DNA of 60,709 nucleotides from Paenibacillus arenilitoris. GTDB taxonomy: Bacteria > Bacillota > Bacilli > Paenibacillales > Paenibacillaceae. The stretch spans positions 1 through 60,709 of the forward strand of contig NZ_JACXIY010000045.1 of NCBI RefSeq assembly GCF_014705655.1, given 5' to 3'. Below, piece after piece: positions 49,353 through 58,911 of the stretch. A program made the position numbers and the translations under genes. The notes under the pieces are model-generated. The model saw nothing but the letters and a program-made list of their open reading frames with translations, was not told the origin of the DNA and ran no database searches. Each line of letters begins with the position of its first letter. Positions within the stretch are counted from its first letter, which is position 1.

Positions 49353-50228
49353 CTATTCCATGTTCCCCAAGCTTCTCATCGCTTCGCGGTAAGCGGTCGG
49401 CGATTGCCCGTGCAGCTTGCGGAACTGCTTGGAGAAGTACAAGGCATCCTGCAGTCCGACGGAAGCGGCGACCTGCTCGATCGTGAGCTCGGGGCGCTCG
49501 CGGAGCATGCGGCGGGCCGTATCGATGCGCAGCTTGAGCAGGAACGTCACCGGCGAGACGCCGGTCCGCTGCTTGAACAAGCGCGACAGGTAGGCGCGGT
49601 TGTAGCCGAGCGATTCCGCCATCTGTTCGATGGACACGGGATGGGCGTATTGCGTCGACAAGTAATGCACCACCTGCCGGAGCAGCCTGTCGCCTTCGGC
49701 TTGACCGGCCCGAGGCGAATCTCCCCCATCCGGATGGAGCAGCGTCTTGTATTCGGCCATGAGCAGATGGAGATAACCGGCCGCCTTCATGTCGGCTGCC
49801 GATCCGCCGCTTCGGAACGTGTCGTAAATCCGCCGGAACAAGACGGCAGCCCTGCGCGGATCCGCCAGCAGCGCGACCTGCCGCTCGCGGGTGAACCCCG
49901 CCGCCTTCGCCAGCGGGGCTGCCTGTGCGCCGTGAAAGGCGACCCAGCGGTAAAGCCAAGGCTCGTCGCCGTCGGATTCGTAGCTGATCAGCTGTTCGGG
50001 CTCGATCAGGAACGTATGTCCGGCGTGAAGCTCATGGACGCTGCCTTCGCATTGGAAGGTGCCTTTGCCGCCCAAAACGATATGCATAAGGTAGAAATCA
50101 TAGACCTTAGGACCCAGCCGGTGATGCGGCTTCGTCTGGCTCTCACCGGCGAACAGCACGTCGAGCGCGCCGACGTCGCCCTCGCCGATGACCGGATTGG
50201 AGGCAACGGTATACATATCCTGCTGCAT
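49353..50228 (-). CDS. AraC family regulator, probable control of galKET
   Basis: 291 aa. The N-terminal cupin sugar-sensing domain (about 25-110, FYLMHIVLGGKGTF) is followed by two AraC helix-turn-helix units (about 185-285: PVSIEQMAESLGYNRAYLSRLFK, then SVGLQDALYFSKQFRKL). Members with this layout activate sugar utilisation genes. It is divergent from galK with a 206-bp shared upstream region, so the galactose operon is the likely target. ATG 50228 follows AGGTG. Confidence 0.88.
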   Translation of the reverse strand: MQQDMYTVASNPVIGEGDVGALDVLFAGESQTKPHHRLGPKVYDFYLMHIVLGGKGTFQCEGSVHELHAGHTFLIEPEQLISYESDGDEPWLYRWVAFHGAQAAPLAKAAGFTRERQVALLADPRRAAVLFRRIYDTFRSGGSAADMKAAGYLHLLMAEYKTLLHPDGGDSPRAGQAEGDRLLRQVVHYLSTQYAHPVSIEQMAESLGYNRAYLSRLFKQRTGVSPVTFLLKLRIDTARRMLRERPELTIEQVAASVGLQDALYFSKQFRKLHGQSPTAYREAMRSLGNME

Positions 50229-50351
50229 TGTACTTTACACCTGCTTCAAATTTGATGGGATTCGAAGGAATCAAACGGTTTTCCTAATCATAGCATGTCC
50301 AGTCCGAGGATGAGAAGTCACATAAATCCATATAATAAGCACTTAGCGCCA

Positions 50352-50380
50352 TTTCGTTTCGATGCGGCTTCCCTTATACT
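50352..50380 (+). promoter_or_regulatory. Probable galK promoter
   Basis: TTTCGT (-35, weak), a 17-bp spacer and TATACT (50375-50380). A poor -35 fits dependence on an activator such as the divergent AraC protein. Confidence 0.5.
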
Positions 50381-50434
50381 GAAAAAAGAAAAAGCAAACC
50401 ACACTATATTGTTAAAAAAGGAAAGTGATCGCAA

Positions 50435-51607
50435 ATGGCAAACCTCGAGGCGCTAACCCGGCGGTTTATACAGCAATACGGCGGAGAGGCCGGCGATATT
50501 GCCGTATTCCATGCACCGGGCCGCGTCAATCTGATCGGCGAGCATACGGACTATAACGGAGGCTACGTCTTTCCGGCCGCGCTGACGTTCGGGACGACGC
50601 TTCTCATCCGCAAGCGTCCGGACGGCAAGCTCGGCCTCGCGACGACCAACTTCCCGTCGAGCAAGCAATTCCCGATCGACGCGATCGTCTACAACGACGC
50701 CGACGACTGGATGAACTATCCAAAGGGCGTCGTCTACGTGCTGCAGCAAGCCGGGGTTGCGTTCAAGAACGGCTACGACCTGCTGTATCACGGCGAAATT
50801 CCGAACGGCGCGGGCCTATCGTCCTCCGCCTCCATCGAGGTCGTTACGGCTTACGCGCTGCAAACGCTCGAAGGCCTGCCGATCGACACGGTGAAGATCG
50901 CCCTGCTCGCGCAAAAATCGGAGAACGAGTTCAACGGCGTGAAGTGCGGCATCATGGACCAGTTCGCGGTCGCGAACGGCAAGAAGGACCATGCGATTCT
51001 GCTCATGTGCGACACGCTGGAGTACGAACTGGTGCCGTTTGAGCCCGGCCGCTACAAGCTGATCATCGGCAACACGAACAAACGCCGCGGACTGGTCGAC
51101 TCGAAGTACAACGAGCGCCGCAGCCAATGCGAGCAGGCGGTTGCCGATCTGCGGTCCGCGTTCCCGGATTTACAGCTGCTCGGCCAGATCAACCTGGAGA
51201 AGTTCAACTCCGCCAAGCATCTGATCAAGGACGAAACGGTCCGCAAGCGGGCGCAGCACGTCGTCGAAGAAATCGACCGCGTCCTGCAGTCGATCGAAGC
51301 GCTCAAAGGCAACGACCTTGCGCGGTTCGGCAAGCTGATGAACGGCTCCCATGACTCGCTGCGCGACCTCTACGAGGTGACGGGCGACGAGCTCGACGCG
51401 ATGGTGGCGGCGGCGCGCGAAGTGCCGGGCGTGCTTGGCTCGCGGATGACGGGGGCAGGCTTTGGCGGGTGCACCGTGTCGCTCGTTCATGAAGACAGCA
51501 TCGAGGCGTTCAAGGAAGAGGTCGGACGCAAATATAAAGAAGCGACGGGACTCACGGCCGATTTCTACGTATGCTCGATCGGTAACGGCGTGGAGCGGCT
51601 TGTCTAA
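50435..51607 (+). CDS. galK: Galactokinase
   Basis: 390 aa, the normal length. The galactokinase signature GRVNLIGEHTDYNGGYVFP is near residue 30, the GHMP ATP motif GAGLSSSAS near 130 and the third motif GAGFGGC near 340. It phosphorylates alpha-D-galactose with ATP, step one of the Leloir pathway. First gene of galK-galE-galT; the ATG follows AAAGGAAAGTG. Confidence 0.97.
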   Translation: MANLEALTRRFIQQYGGEAGDIAVFHAPGRVNLIGEHTDYNGGYVFPAALTFGTTLLIRKRPDGKLGLATTNFPSSKQFPIDAIVYNDADDWMNYPKGVVYVLQQAGVAFKNGYDLLYHGEIPNGAGLSSSASIEVVTAYALQTLEGLPIDTVKIALLAQKSENEFNGVKCGIMDQFAVANGKKDHAILLMCDTLEYELVPFEPGRYKLIIGNTNKRRGLVDSKYNERRSQCEQAVADLRSAFPDLQLLGQINLEKFNSAKHLIKDETVRKRAQHVVEEIDRVLQSIEALKGNDLARFGKLMNGSHDSLRDLYEVTGDELDAMVAAAREVPGVLGSRMTGAGFGGCTVSLVHEDSIEAFKEEVGRKYKEATGLTADFYVCSIGNGVERLV

Positions 51608-51648
51608 TCATTCAACTATAAACAATCGATAGGAGAGGAGAATTCAAC

Positions 51649-52638
51649 ATGGCGGTACTTGTAACGGGAGGAGCGGGCTACATCGGCTCGCATGCGGTCG
51701 CGGCACTGCTTGAGCGCGGCGAAGAAATCGTCGTGATCGACAATTTGCAGCAAGGGCACCGGGAGGCGCTGCTCGGAGGAAAGCTGTACGAGGGCGATCT
51801 TCGCGACGCGGCTTTTCTGGATACCGTGTTCAGAGAGAACAAAATCGACGCGGTCATTCATTTCGCGGCCAATTCGCTGGTCGGCGAAAGCATGAAGGAC
51901 CCGGGCAAATATTATCATAACAATGTGTTCGGCACGCTATGCCTGCTCGAGAAGATGAACGAGCACGGCGTCCGCAAAATCGTCTTCTCGTCCACGGCGG
52001 CAACGTACGGCGAGCCGGAGAACGTGCCGATCGACGAATTCGACCGCACGCTTCCTACGAACGCATACGGCGAAACGAAGCTGGCGATGGAGAAAATGAT
52101 GAAATGGTTCGACGTCGCGCACGGCGTCAAATTCGTCTCGCTGCGCTACTTTAACGCCGCGGGCGCGCACGAGAGCGGCAAAATCGGCGAGGATCACAAC
52201 CCGGAAACGCATCTGATCCCGATCGTGCTGCAAGCGGCGCTCGGCCAGCGTCCCCACATTTCGGTATTCGGCGACGATTACGACACGCCGGACGGCACCT
52301 GCATTCGCGATTACATTCACGTCAGCGATCTTGCCGACGCGCATGTCCTGGCGGTCGACCGCCTGCGGACCGGCGCGGACAGCGCGGTCTACAACCTCGG
52401 CAACGGCACCGGCTTCTCGGTGAAGCAGGTGATCGACATCGCGCGCGCCGTAACGGGCAAAGAAATCCCGGCCGTCGTCGAAGCGCGCCGCGCGGGCGAT
52501 CCGGCCGTGCTCGTCGCTTCGTCGGATCGGGCGCGCAAGGAGCTTGGCTGGAATCCGAAGCGCGACAAGCTGGAGGACATTATCCGAAGCGCCTGGAACT
52601 GGCATGAAGCCAACCCAGCCGGATATAACGACAAGTAA
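51649..52638 (+). CDS. galE: UDP-glucose 4-epimerase
   Basis: 329 aa. The Rossmann motif GGAGYIGSH is at 7-15, catalytic Ser is in FSSTAATYG, Tyr/Lys in NAYGETKLAMEK, and FNAAGAHESG is the conserved epimerase block. It interconverts UDP-galactose and UDP-glucose. It starts 41 bp after galK behind AGGAGAGG and is cotranscribed with it. Confidence 0.96.
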   Translation: MAVLVTGGAGYIGSHAVAALLERGEEIVVIDNLQQGHREALLGGKLYEGDLRDAAFLDTVFRENKIDAVIHFAANSLVGESMKDPGKYYHNNVFGTLCLLEKMNEHGVRKIVFSSTAATYGEPENVPIDEFDRTLPTNAYGETKLAMEKMMKWFDVAHGVKFVSLRYFNAAGAHESGKIGEDHNPETHLIPIVLQAALGQRPHISVFGDDYDTPDGTCIRDYIHVSDLADAHVLAVDRLRTGADSAVYNLGNGTGFSVKQVIDIARAVTGKEIPAVVEARRAGDPAVLVASSDRARKELGWNPKRDKLEDIIRSAWNWHEANPAGYNDK

Positions 52639-52670
52639 CGGCGCCGCATAAGCGAAAGGAGCAATTACCA

Positions 52671-54257
52671 GTGGCACAACAACAACAGGCGACTACGGCA
52701 AGCGAGGCTCTGCCGCTGATCGAGCGGCTGCTGCAATTCGCGCTGCAGCGCGGATTCATGGAGGAGCTCGATGTATATGCGGCGCGTAACGCGCTGCTCG
52801 ATCTGTTCCGGTTCACGGAGCCGGGCGAGGCGGGCGCGCCCGAGGAGAGGCTCGAAAGCGCGGCGGAACTGCTCGAGCCTCTCCTCGATTACGGTTACGC
52901 CATCGGCCTCATCCCGGATAACACGACGACGTACCGCGACCTGCTCGACGCCCGCATTATGGGGCTGCTCATGCCGCGTCCGTCCGAGCTGAACGCCTCG
53001 TTCCGGCGCACGGCGCGGGAAGAGGGCTTGAAAGCCGCCACCGACGCATTCTACCGGCTGAATATCGATTCCAATTACATCCGGATGGACCGGATCCGCA
53101 AAAACCAATATTGGCTTCACGAGACGCCGTTCGGCAAGCTGGAAATAACGATCAATCTGTCGAAGCCGGAGAAGGACCCTAAGGAAATCGCGATGCTCAA
53201 GGCGCTGCCGCAGGCGCATTATCCGAAGTGCCTCCTCTGCGCGGAGAACGTCGGCTACGCCGGACGCCCCGATCATCCGGCGCGCCAAAATCTCCGGGTG
53301 CTGCCGCTTACGCTGCAGGGGGAGCCTTGGTTCTTCCAGTATTCGCCGTACGTTTATTACAACGAGCACAGCATCATTTTCAAAGGCGCGCACGAGCCGA
53401 TGGCGATCTCGCACAAATCGTTCGCGAGGCTGCTTGACTTCGTGGAGCAATTCCCGCATTACTTTATCGGCTCGAACGCCGACCTGCCGATCGTCGGAGG
53501 CTCCATCCTGAGCCACGACCACTTCCAGGGCGGGCGCCACGTATTCCCGATGGAGACGGCGCCGACGGGTCAAGCGTTCGCGGATCCCGGGCTTCCGGGC
53601 GTGCGCTTCGGCATCGTCGACTGGCCGATGTCGGTCGTCCGCGTGAACGGCACCTCGAAGGCCGATGTCCACAAGGCGGCTTGCCGGCTGCTTGACGAAT
53701 GGCGCGGATACAGCGACGAATCGGCCGAAGTGCTTGCGTTCACGGAGCAGGCGGACGGGACGCGCACGCCGCATAACACGATCACGCCGATCGCGAGGCT
53801 GAGGGATAACGGCGAATACGAAATCGACCTCGTGCTGCGCAACAACCGCACGAGCGAGGAGCATCCGGACGGCATCTTCCATCCTCACCGGCATTTGCAT
53901 CATATCAAGAAAGAGAACATCGGCCTCATCGAGGTTATGGGTCTGGCCGTGCTGCCGGGACGCCTGAAGGATGAGCTCGAGCAGATCGCCGCTTATTTGA
54001 CCGGCGAGCAGCCGGCTTCCGAAGCGGAGCTGCGCGAGTCGTCGCATCCGCTGCATAAACACTCGGAGTGGCTGCTGTCGCTCGTCGGACGGTACGGCGC
54101 CTCCTGTTCGCCCGAGCAGGCGATGGCGATCGTTCAAGCGGAGACGGGCGGCAAGTTTCTGGAAGTATTGAAGGACGCGGGCGTGTACAAACGCACGGAA
54201 GACGGCATCGCAGCGTTCGAGCGGTTCCTGACTTCGATCGGACTTCAGCGCGCATAA
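52671..54257 (+). CDS. galT: Galactose-1-phosphate uridylyltransferase, Firmicute (GalT2) type
   Basis: 528 aa, the long Firmicute class rather than the ~350-aa E. coli class. Diagnostic stretches: NYIRMDRIRKNQYW, YPKCLLCAENVGYAGRP, LPIVGGSILSHDHFQGGRH (the nucleophilic His region) and FHPHRHLHHIKKENIGLIEV. It transfers UMP from UDP-glucose to galactose-1-phosphate. The GTG start 52671 follows AAAGGAG. Last gene of the gal operon, closed by a terminator. Confidence 0.95.
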   Translation: MAQQQQATTASEALPLIERLLQFALQRGFMEELDVYAARNALLDLFRFTEPGEAGAPEERLESAAELLEPLLDYGYAIGLIPDNTTTYRDLLDARIMGLLMPRPSELNASFRRTAREEGLKAATDAFYRLNIDSNYIRMDRIRKNQYWLHETPFGKLEITINLSKPEKDPKEIAMLKALPQAHYPKCLLCAENVGYAGRPDHPARQNLRVLPLTLQGEPWFFQYSPYVYYNEHSIIFKGAHEPMAISHKSFARLLDFVEQFPHYFIGSNADLPIVGGSILSHDHFQGGRHVFPMETAPTGQAFADPGLPGVRFGIVDWPMSVVRVNGTSKADVHKAACRLLDEWRGYSDESAEVLAFTEQADGTRTPHNTITPIARLRDNGEYEIDLVLRNNRTSEEHPDGIFHPHRHLHHIKKENIGLIEVMGLAVLPGRLKDELEQIAAYLTGEQPASEAELRESSHPLHKHSEWLLSLVGRYGASCSPEQAMAIVQAETGGKFLEVLKDAGVYKRTEDGIAAFERFLTSIGLQRA

Positions 54258-54266
54258 CGAAAAAGC

Positions 54267-54317
54267 AGAGCCACCTAAAGCGTTTTTTGCGGCGCGAACG
54301 GGTGGTTCTCTTTTTTT
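54267..54317 (+). terminator. Terminator of the gal operon
   Basis: AGAGCCACC pairs with GGTGGTTCT (one wobble) around an inner small hairpin, then CTTTTTTT. Confidence 0.85.
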
Positions 54318-54485
54318 GCGCAGACGGTGCAATGTCCAAATGTGAAATTATATTAATTTGTAAACAGCCGAAATTTATGGTATTTTTTATATGAATATTA
54401 ATGCGATTTTGCAAATATAAGAGCATTATTTCGTTTCTGCTTATACTTTGCGTTCATTTTCAATTTTGTTATCGGAGGGGTACAC

Positions 54486-54938
54486 ATGTCCGAAAAAATG
54501 CTGCCGCTGGACGAGTTCCTGCAGCTGAGCACCGATGAACAGGTCGAGAGGCTGAAGCGCTGGAAGATGGACTACACGCTTAAGGATATTCGCGAAGCTT
54601 GGAACTTCAAGCATTCGGCGCAATATTACATGCTGCTGAAGAAGCTGCGGATTTATGAAAGAGTTGTGAATAAGTCAGACAAATTTTACCCGGTTCAAGA
54701 GCAATTGCTGGCCCAATCGAGCGGCGCCGCCGAGCGGGGCTGGAGGGGGCAGGGCGCCTTCGGCGACCGCAGGCTGCCGTCGGACAGCTTCGATTATCAT
54801 TTGAATACGACGCTGAGCGGCCCCGAGCTTGCCGATAAGCTGGAGCGGATCGCGCATTTCCTGAAGGGCGAGCTGAAGGACGTATCGATCAAGCTGTCGA
54901 TCACGGGCGCCGAGCCGAAGGAAGAAGAGCAGGAATAA
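54486..54938 (+). CDS. Uncharacterised protein with HTH-like N-terminus
   Basis: 150 aa. Residues 15-60 (EQVERLKRWKMDYTLKDIREAWNFKHSAQYYMLLKKL) look like a helix-turn-helix segment. A Gly/Arg-rich linker follows, and the C-terminal ~50 residues contain DYHLNTTLSGPELADKLERIAHFLKGELKDV. I do not recognise the family. The ATG follows CGGAGGGG. The upstream 170 bp are notably AT-rich; a strong terminator follows. Confidence 0.6.
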   Translation: MSEKMLPLDEFLQLSTDEQVERLKRWKMDYTLKDIREAWNFKHSAQYYMLLKKLRIYERVVNKSDKFYPVQEQLLAQSSGAAERGWRGQGAFGDRRLPSDSFDYHLNTTLSGPELADKLERIAHFLKGELKDVSIKLSITGAEPKEEEQE

Positions 54939-54943
54939 AGAGC

Positions 54944-54985
54944 AAGAACCGGGCCGCCGCAGCAATGCGGAAGCCCGGTTCTTTT
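54944..54985 (+). terminator. Terminator after the 54486 gene
   Basis: AAGAACCGGGC and GCCCGGTTCTT form a perfect 11-bp stem with an inner CCGC/GCGG pair, then TT. Confidence 0.82.
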
Positions 54986-55081
54986 GTTGCGGCCATTGTC
55001 GCGGCACGGCGCAAGAGTCCTCCGGACCGAAATTTATGAGAAGAAATGTCGAATACTGGAATAATTTGGCTTTAAAAATCG

Positions 55082-55312
55082 TTATCCCTGCGAGCGGAGC
55101 CTGCCCAGCTCCGACACGAGCGCTTCGACCTCGCTGATACTGAATTTTTCTTTGGACGCAACGACCTCGTACAAATCCTTGATGTCCTCGTACTGTTCCA
55201 GCTTGAAATGCGACGGCTGCATCGCTGCCGCTGAAGCCATCTTCAGCTTCGTCTTGATTTCCTCGATCATGAAAGCGATGTTCTCTTCGGTTTGAATCTG
55301 CAAATTGTTCAT
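55082..55312 (-). CDS. DUF1128 (UPF0435) family protein
   Basis: 76 aa, helical and charged. The family pattern is NLQIQTEENIAFMIEEIKTKLKMASAAAMQ followed by YEDIKDLYEVV. It is conserved in Bacilli with unknown function. The ATG at 55312 follows AGGAGG. Convergent with the 54486 gene and divergent from yyaC. Confidence 0.88.
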   Translation of the reverse strand: MNNLQIQTEENIAFMIEEIKTKLKMASAAAMQPSHFKLEQYEDIKDLYEVVASKEKFSISEVEALVSELGRLRSQG

Positions 55313-55504
55313 GTGCGCCTCCTATTACGGATTTCGTTCCGATTCGTTAAGCCATTGTACCATGTTTCAAAGGACAATGCCCGCAAATTGAACACGGACC
55401 TGAAATTCGATACAATTGACGGTAAGTCGAACAATTACGCTAATACGCTAACTTTTACGAAATAGGCAGGTGCAGGAGCGACGGAGAAGCAGGAGAAGAG
55501 TCAA

Positions 55505-56050
55505 TTGGCGCGGTTTTTGGATGCGGTGGCGGAATCCCATGCGGACCGCGGCCGCATCGTATTTGTTTGCATCGGAAGCGACCGTTCGACCGGCGACTCG
55601 TTCGGGCCTCTGGTGGGCACGATGCTGGAGGAGCTCGGATGGCCGAACGTCATCGGCACGCTTGCGCAGCCGTGCGATGCGCATGCCGTGGAGCAGGCGG
55701 CCCGGAGGCTGCCGGAAGACGCGGTCGTGATCGCGGTCGACGCTTGCCTCGGCAAGCCGGAATCGGTCGGGAGCTACATCCTGGCGAGAGGCGCCATCCA
55801 ACCGGGCAAGGCAATCGGAAGGCGGCTGCCGGCAGTCGGCCATTACAGCATCGCGGGCGTCGTCAATATGAACGGGCCGAAAGCGTACTGGAAGCTGCAA
55901 ACGACCTCCCTCTACCTCGTGATGCGGATGGCGAGGGAAGTGGCGGCCGCCGTTCGCGAGGCGTGGGGCTGCCATGCGGGAGAGCAGCGGGGAATCGGCC
56001 GCGCTTTCGCGATTTCGGATCATATAATCGAAGGAGAGTGCTTCAAATGA
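55505..56050 (+). CDS. yyaC: Sporulation protein YyaC (GPR-related protease)
   Basis: 181 aa. The family blocks are FVCIGSDRSTGDSFGPLVG, DACLGKPESVG and GVVNMNGPKAYWKLQTTSLYLVMRMA. YyaC is related to the germination protease GPR and is made in sporulating cells; its own substrate is not settled. The start is TTG 55505: no ATG or GTG occurs in frame between the preceding stop and this codon, and AGGAG lies 9 bp upstream. The stop overlaps the hydrolase start (ATGA). Confidence 0.88.
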   Translation: MARFLDAVAESHADRGRIVFVCIGSDRSTGDSFGPLVGTMLEELGWPNVIGTLAQPCDAHAVEQAARRLPEDAVVIAVDACLGKPESVGSYILARGAIQPGKAIGRRLPAVGHYSIAGVVNMNGPKAYWKLQTTSLYLVMRMAREVAAAVREAWGCHAGEQRGIGRAFAISDHIIEGECFK

Positions 56051-56907
56051 GCAGAGAAGAGAGCAACATCCAATCCATCGCGCAGCGCAGGCTGTTTGTG
56101 AACAACGGCGTGCAGCTCGCCTATTACGATTCCCATCCGGAGGACGGCGGCGCGGCGGACGGAATCGAGAGCACCGTCGTCCTGCTGCACGGATACTGCG
56201 GATGCTCTTCCTATTGGGAGCCCGTGTTGGACGAGCTGGAGCGGTCGGTCCGCGTCATCGCGCCTGACGTAAGAGGCCACGGGCTGAGCTCGGCGCCGGA
56301 GGACGACTTCTACACGATGGAATTGTATTCGGAGGATGTCGCATCCATGCTCATCCAGCTCCAAATTCATAACGCGGTCCTGCTGGGGCATTCGCTCGGC
56401 GGCTATATTACGCTGGCGCTCGCCGAGAAGTACGACAAGAAGCTGTCCGGCTTCGGGCTCATTCATTCCACGCCGCTTCCGGACGGAGACGCGGCGAGGC
56501 AAAACCGCGACAAGGCCGTTGCCGCGCTGCAGGCGGACGGGGTGGAAGCGTTCGTTCGCGGCCTCGTGCCGAAGCTGTTCGCGGAGGAGCATCTGGATTC
56601 GATGAAGGATGAGGTGGAGCGCGCGATCCGGATCGGCATCGGCACGTCCCTTCAAGGCGCGATCGGGACGGCCAAGGGCATGAAGGCGCGACCGGACCGC
56701 TCGCATGTCATCGAACGCTCGACGCTGCCGGTGCTGCTCGTCGCAGGGGAGAAGGATCGGCTGATCTCGAAGGAAAGCACGTTTGCCGCGGGCAACGGGG
56801 CGACGGAGCGAGTGGAGCTCGGCGGCGCCGGCCATATGGGCATGATCGAGCGGCCGAAGGAAATGGCGGAGACGATCCTCCGTTTCGTTAAAAAGGTACG
56901 CGGGTAA
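56047..56907 (+). CDS. Alpha/beta hydrolase
   Basis: 286 aa. HGYCG (48-52) forms the oxyanion region, nucleophile Ser116 is in LLGHSLGG, the acid is probably Asp in VAGEKDRLI and the His is in GGAGHMGMIERP. The sequence resembles MhpC/BioH-like esterases with a short helical cap; the substrate is unknown. Translationally coupled to yyaC, so it may be expressed in the same sporulation stage (inference). Confidence 0.88.
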   Translation: MSREESNIQSIAQRRLFVNNGVQLAYYDSHPEDGGAADGIESTVVLLHGYCGCSSYWEPVLDELERSVRVIAPDVRGHGLSSAPEDDFYTMELYSEDVASMLIQLQIHNAVLLGHSLGGYITLALAEKYDKKLSGFGLIHSTPLPDGDAARQNRDKAVAALQADGVEAFVRGLVPKLFAEEHLDSMKDEVERAIRIGIGTSLQGAIGTAKGMKARPDRSHVIERSTLPVLLVAGEKDRLISKESTFAAGNGATERVELGGAGHMGMIERPKEMAETILRFVKKVRG

Positions 56908-56964
56908 CCCGCTGGCACGGGAAGCGGCGGTTGTCCATGAAACGAACGACGGGAGGGGAGCCTA

Positions 56965-57630
56965 TTGTTTCAGCGCGATTATTTCATGCGGATGATTGAG
57001 CAGATGACCGAGGCGATCGGCCAAATCATGCAATTAAGGCGGGACCGGAAGCAGGAGGAGGCGCTGCTTCTGATCGACGATCTGCTCGAGAGCCGGTTCC
57101 GCCTGAGCAGCAAGCTCGTCCGTTCGTTATCCGACGAGGACTTGATGAAAATGATGACGACGAACGGCGTCGTCGATACGGATATGCTGGCGGCCATCGC
57201 CGTGCTCGTCCTGCAGGAAGCGAGGCTGCAGGGCGACCTCCGGCGCGAGGACGAGAGCTACGCGGCCGCTTTGAAGGCGCTTCAGCTGTTCATCCGCCTG
57301 TCGCTTCTCGGAGAAGGGTCGCCGCTTGCGGATCCGAAGGCGCATATCGGCGAGCTGCTGGAGAAGCTGAGCCCGTACGAGCTTCCTTCGTCGACCAAGC
57401 GGCTGCTGATGGAATGGCACGAAGCCGAAGGGCGATTCGATCAGACGGAGAACATTATGCACGAGCTGCTGGACGACGAGGCGCTGCGGCCCGAAGCGGC
57501 GGCCGGGATTTACCGGCGGCTGCTGCTGCAGAGCGACGAGAAGCTTGAGGCGGGCGGGTTGCCCCGCGAGGAGATCGAGCAAGGGCTTGCGGCTCTGTTA
57601 TTGAAATATGAGGAAGCGGGAGTGGAATAG
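56965..57630 (+). CDS. DUF6483-like helical protein
   Basis: 221 aa, predicted helical throughout (MFQRDYFMRMIEQMTEAIGQIMQLRRDRK at the start). The N-terminal pattern matches what I recall of DUF6483 proteins of Clostridia and Paenibacilli; function unknown. TTG 56965 is used, with GGGAGGGGAG upstream. It ends 5 bp before the methyltransferase gene, so they share an mRNA. Confidence 0.7.
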   Translation: MFQRDYFMRMIEQMTEAIGQIMQLRRDRKQEEALLLIDDLLESRFRLSSKLVRSLSDEDLMKMMTTNGVVDTDMLAAIAVLVLQEARLQGDLRREDESYAAALKALQLFIRLSLLGEGSPLADPKAHIGELLEKLSPYELPSSTKRLLMEWHEAEGRFDQTENIMHELLDDEALRPEAAAGIYRRLLLQSDEKLEAGGLPREEIEQGLAALLLKYEEAGVE

Positions 57631-57635
57631 GCATC

Positions 57636-58823
57636 ATGTCGGAGCAATGGCAGCAAGACATAGACAATTGGATCAAAGGCGGGGAGCTGCTTCAGGCCAC
57701 GCTGAGCCAGCTCAAGCGGAAGGACGGCGGCGCGTCCCCGAAAACCGTCATCCGTCCCGTCCGGCTGAAGAACGGGCTGCATTATCAATTCGAGTATCAC
57801 TTTGCCAGCAAGGTCACCCATGACAACGTGGCGGAAGCCGAAGCGGCCGCCCGGATCGTCGACCTGTTATCTGCAACGTACCGGCAGGCGCTCATTAAAA
57901 CGCCCGAAGCGGACGTGCAGCTGCTGTTCAATAAGAAAGGCAAAGCAGCCGTCCTGACGAAGCCGCCTACCGGTGGCGCGCGCCCGGCGACGCTCGAGCA
58001 CAACCGGGAGAAGCAGCGCGTGCTTGCGGAAGGAAGCGCGGCGCCGTTCCTGGTCGAGCTCGGCATCATGACCCCGGAGGGGCGCGTGCATGCGAAGAAG
58101 CAGGACAAGTACCGTCAAATCAACCGTTTCCTGGAGATGGTCGGCGACGTGCTGGCGTATTTGCCCCGCGACCGCGAGCTGACGGTCGTAGACTTCGGCT
58201 GCGGGAAGTCGTATTTGACGTTTGCGCTGTACCATCTGCTCGCGGTGGAGCAGAAGCGTCAAATCCGCGTCATCGGCCTTGATTTGAAGGCGGACGTCAT
58301 CGCCTTCTGCACGGAGCTTGCGGTCAAGCTGGGGTATGACCGGCTCCGGTTTCTCGTCGGCGACATTGCCGATTACGAGGAGCTGCAGGCCGCCGATATG
58401 GTCGTTACGCTCCATGCGTGCGACACGGCTACCGACGCCGCCCTGGCGAAGGCGGTCAATTGGGGAGCGTCGGTCATTATGTCGGTACCCTGCTGCCAGC
58501 ACGAGCTGTTCAGGCAAATCGGCGGCGACGCGCTTTCGCCGATTTTGTCGCAGGGCCTGCTGAAGGAGCGGTTCGCCGCGCTTGCGACCGACGCCGCCAG
58601 AGGAACGCTGCTGGAGGCGCTCGGCTACAAGGTGCAGATGCTGGAGTTCGTAGACCCCGAGCATACGCCCAAAAATTTGCTGATCCGCGCGGTGAAGAAC
58701 GGACAGCCAGGCTTTTCGACGAAAAAATGGGAGCAGTACGAGCAGTTCGCAAGCTTCCTGTCGATATCGCCTTCGCTTGAGCGGATGCTGTCCGATCGAT
58801 GGCCGAGGCCCGCCGAAAAATAA
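57636..58823 (+). CDS. METTL25-like SAM-dependent methyltransferase (Methyltransf_32)
   Basis: 395 aa. A ~150-residue N-terminal region precedes the catalytic domain. Motif I is VDFGCGKSYLTFALYHLL near residue 187, then GLDLKADVI, and the family-specific THACD-like VTLHACDTATDAAL and VPCCQHEL. Related eukaryotic proteins are METTL25-type; the bacterial substrate is unknown, probably RNA (inference). Cotranscribed with the upstream DUF6483-like gene. Confidence 0.83.
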   Translation: MSEQWQQDIDNWIKGGELLQATLSQLKRKDGGASPKTVIRPVRLKNGLHYQFEYHFASKVTHDNVAEAEAAARIVDLLSATYRQALIKTPEADVQLLFNKKGKAAVLTKPPTGGARPATLEHNREKQRVLAEGSAAPFLVELGIMTPEGRVHAKKQDKYRQINRFLEMVGDVLAYLPRDRELTVVDFGCGKSYLTFALYHLLAVEQKRQIRVIGLDLKADVIAFCTELAVKLGYDRLRFLVGDIADYEELQAADMVVTLHACDTATDAALAKAVNWGASVIMSVPCCQHELFRQIGGDALSPILSQGLLKERFAALATDAARGTLLEALGYKVQMLEFVDPEHTPKNLLIRAVKNGQPGFSTKKWEQYEQFASFLSISPSLERMLSDRWPRPAEK

Positions 58824-58845
58824 ACCCCCGGGACGAAATAGGCAA

Positions 58846-58874
58846 TTGTCGATGCATACAACATTTGCTACAAT
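58846..58874 (+). promoter_or_regulatory. Sigma-A promoter of the diguanylate cyclase
   Basis: TTGTCG (58846-58851), a 17-bp spacer and TACAAT (58869-58874), 38 bp before the start codon. Confidence 0.7.
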
Positions 58875-58911
58875 GGAAGAAGATGGCGATCAAACGAATG
58901 GGTGAACCGTA

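Noticed and set aside
52665..54332. 555-codon minus-strand ORF opposite galT
   Set aside because: Antisense shadow of a well-supported galT; composition is Arg-rich and no family is recognised.
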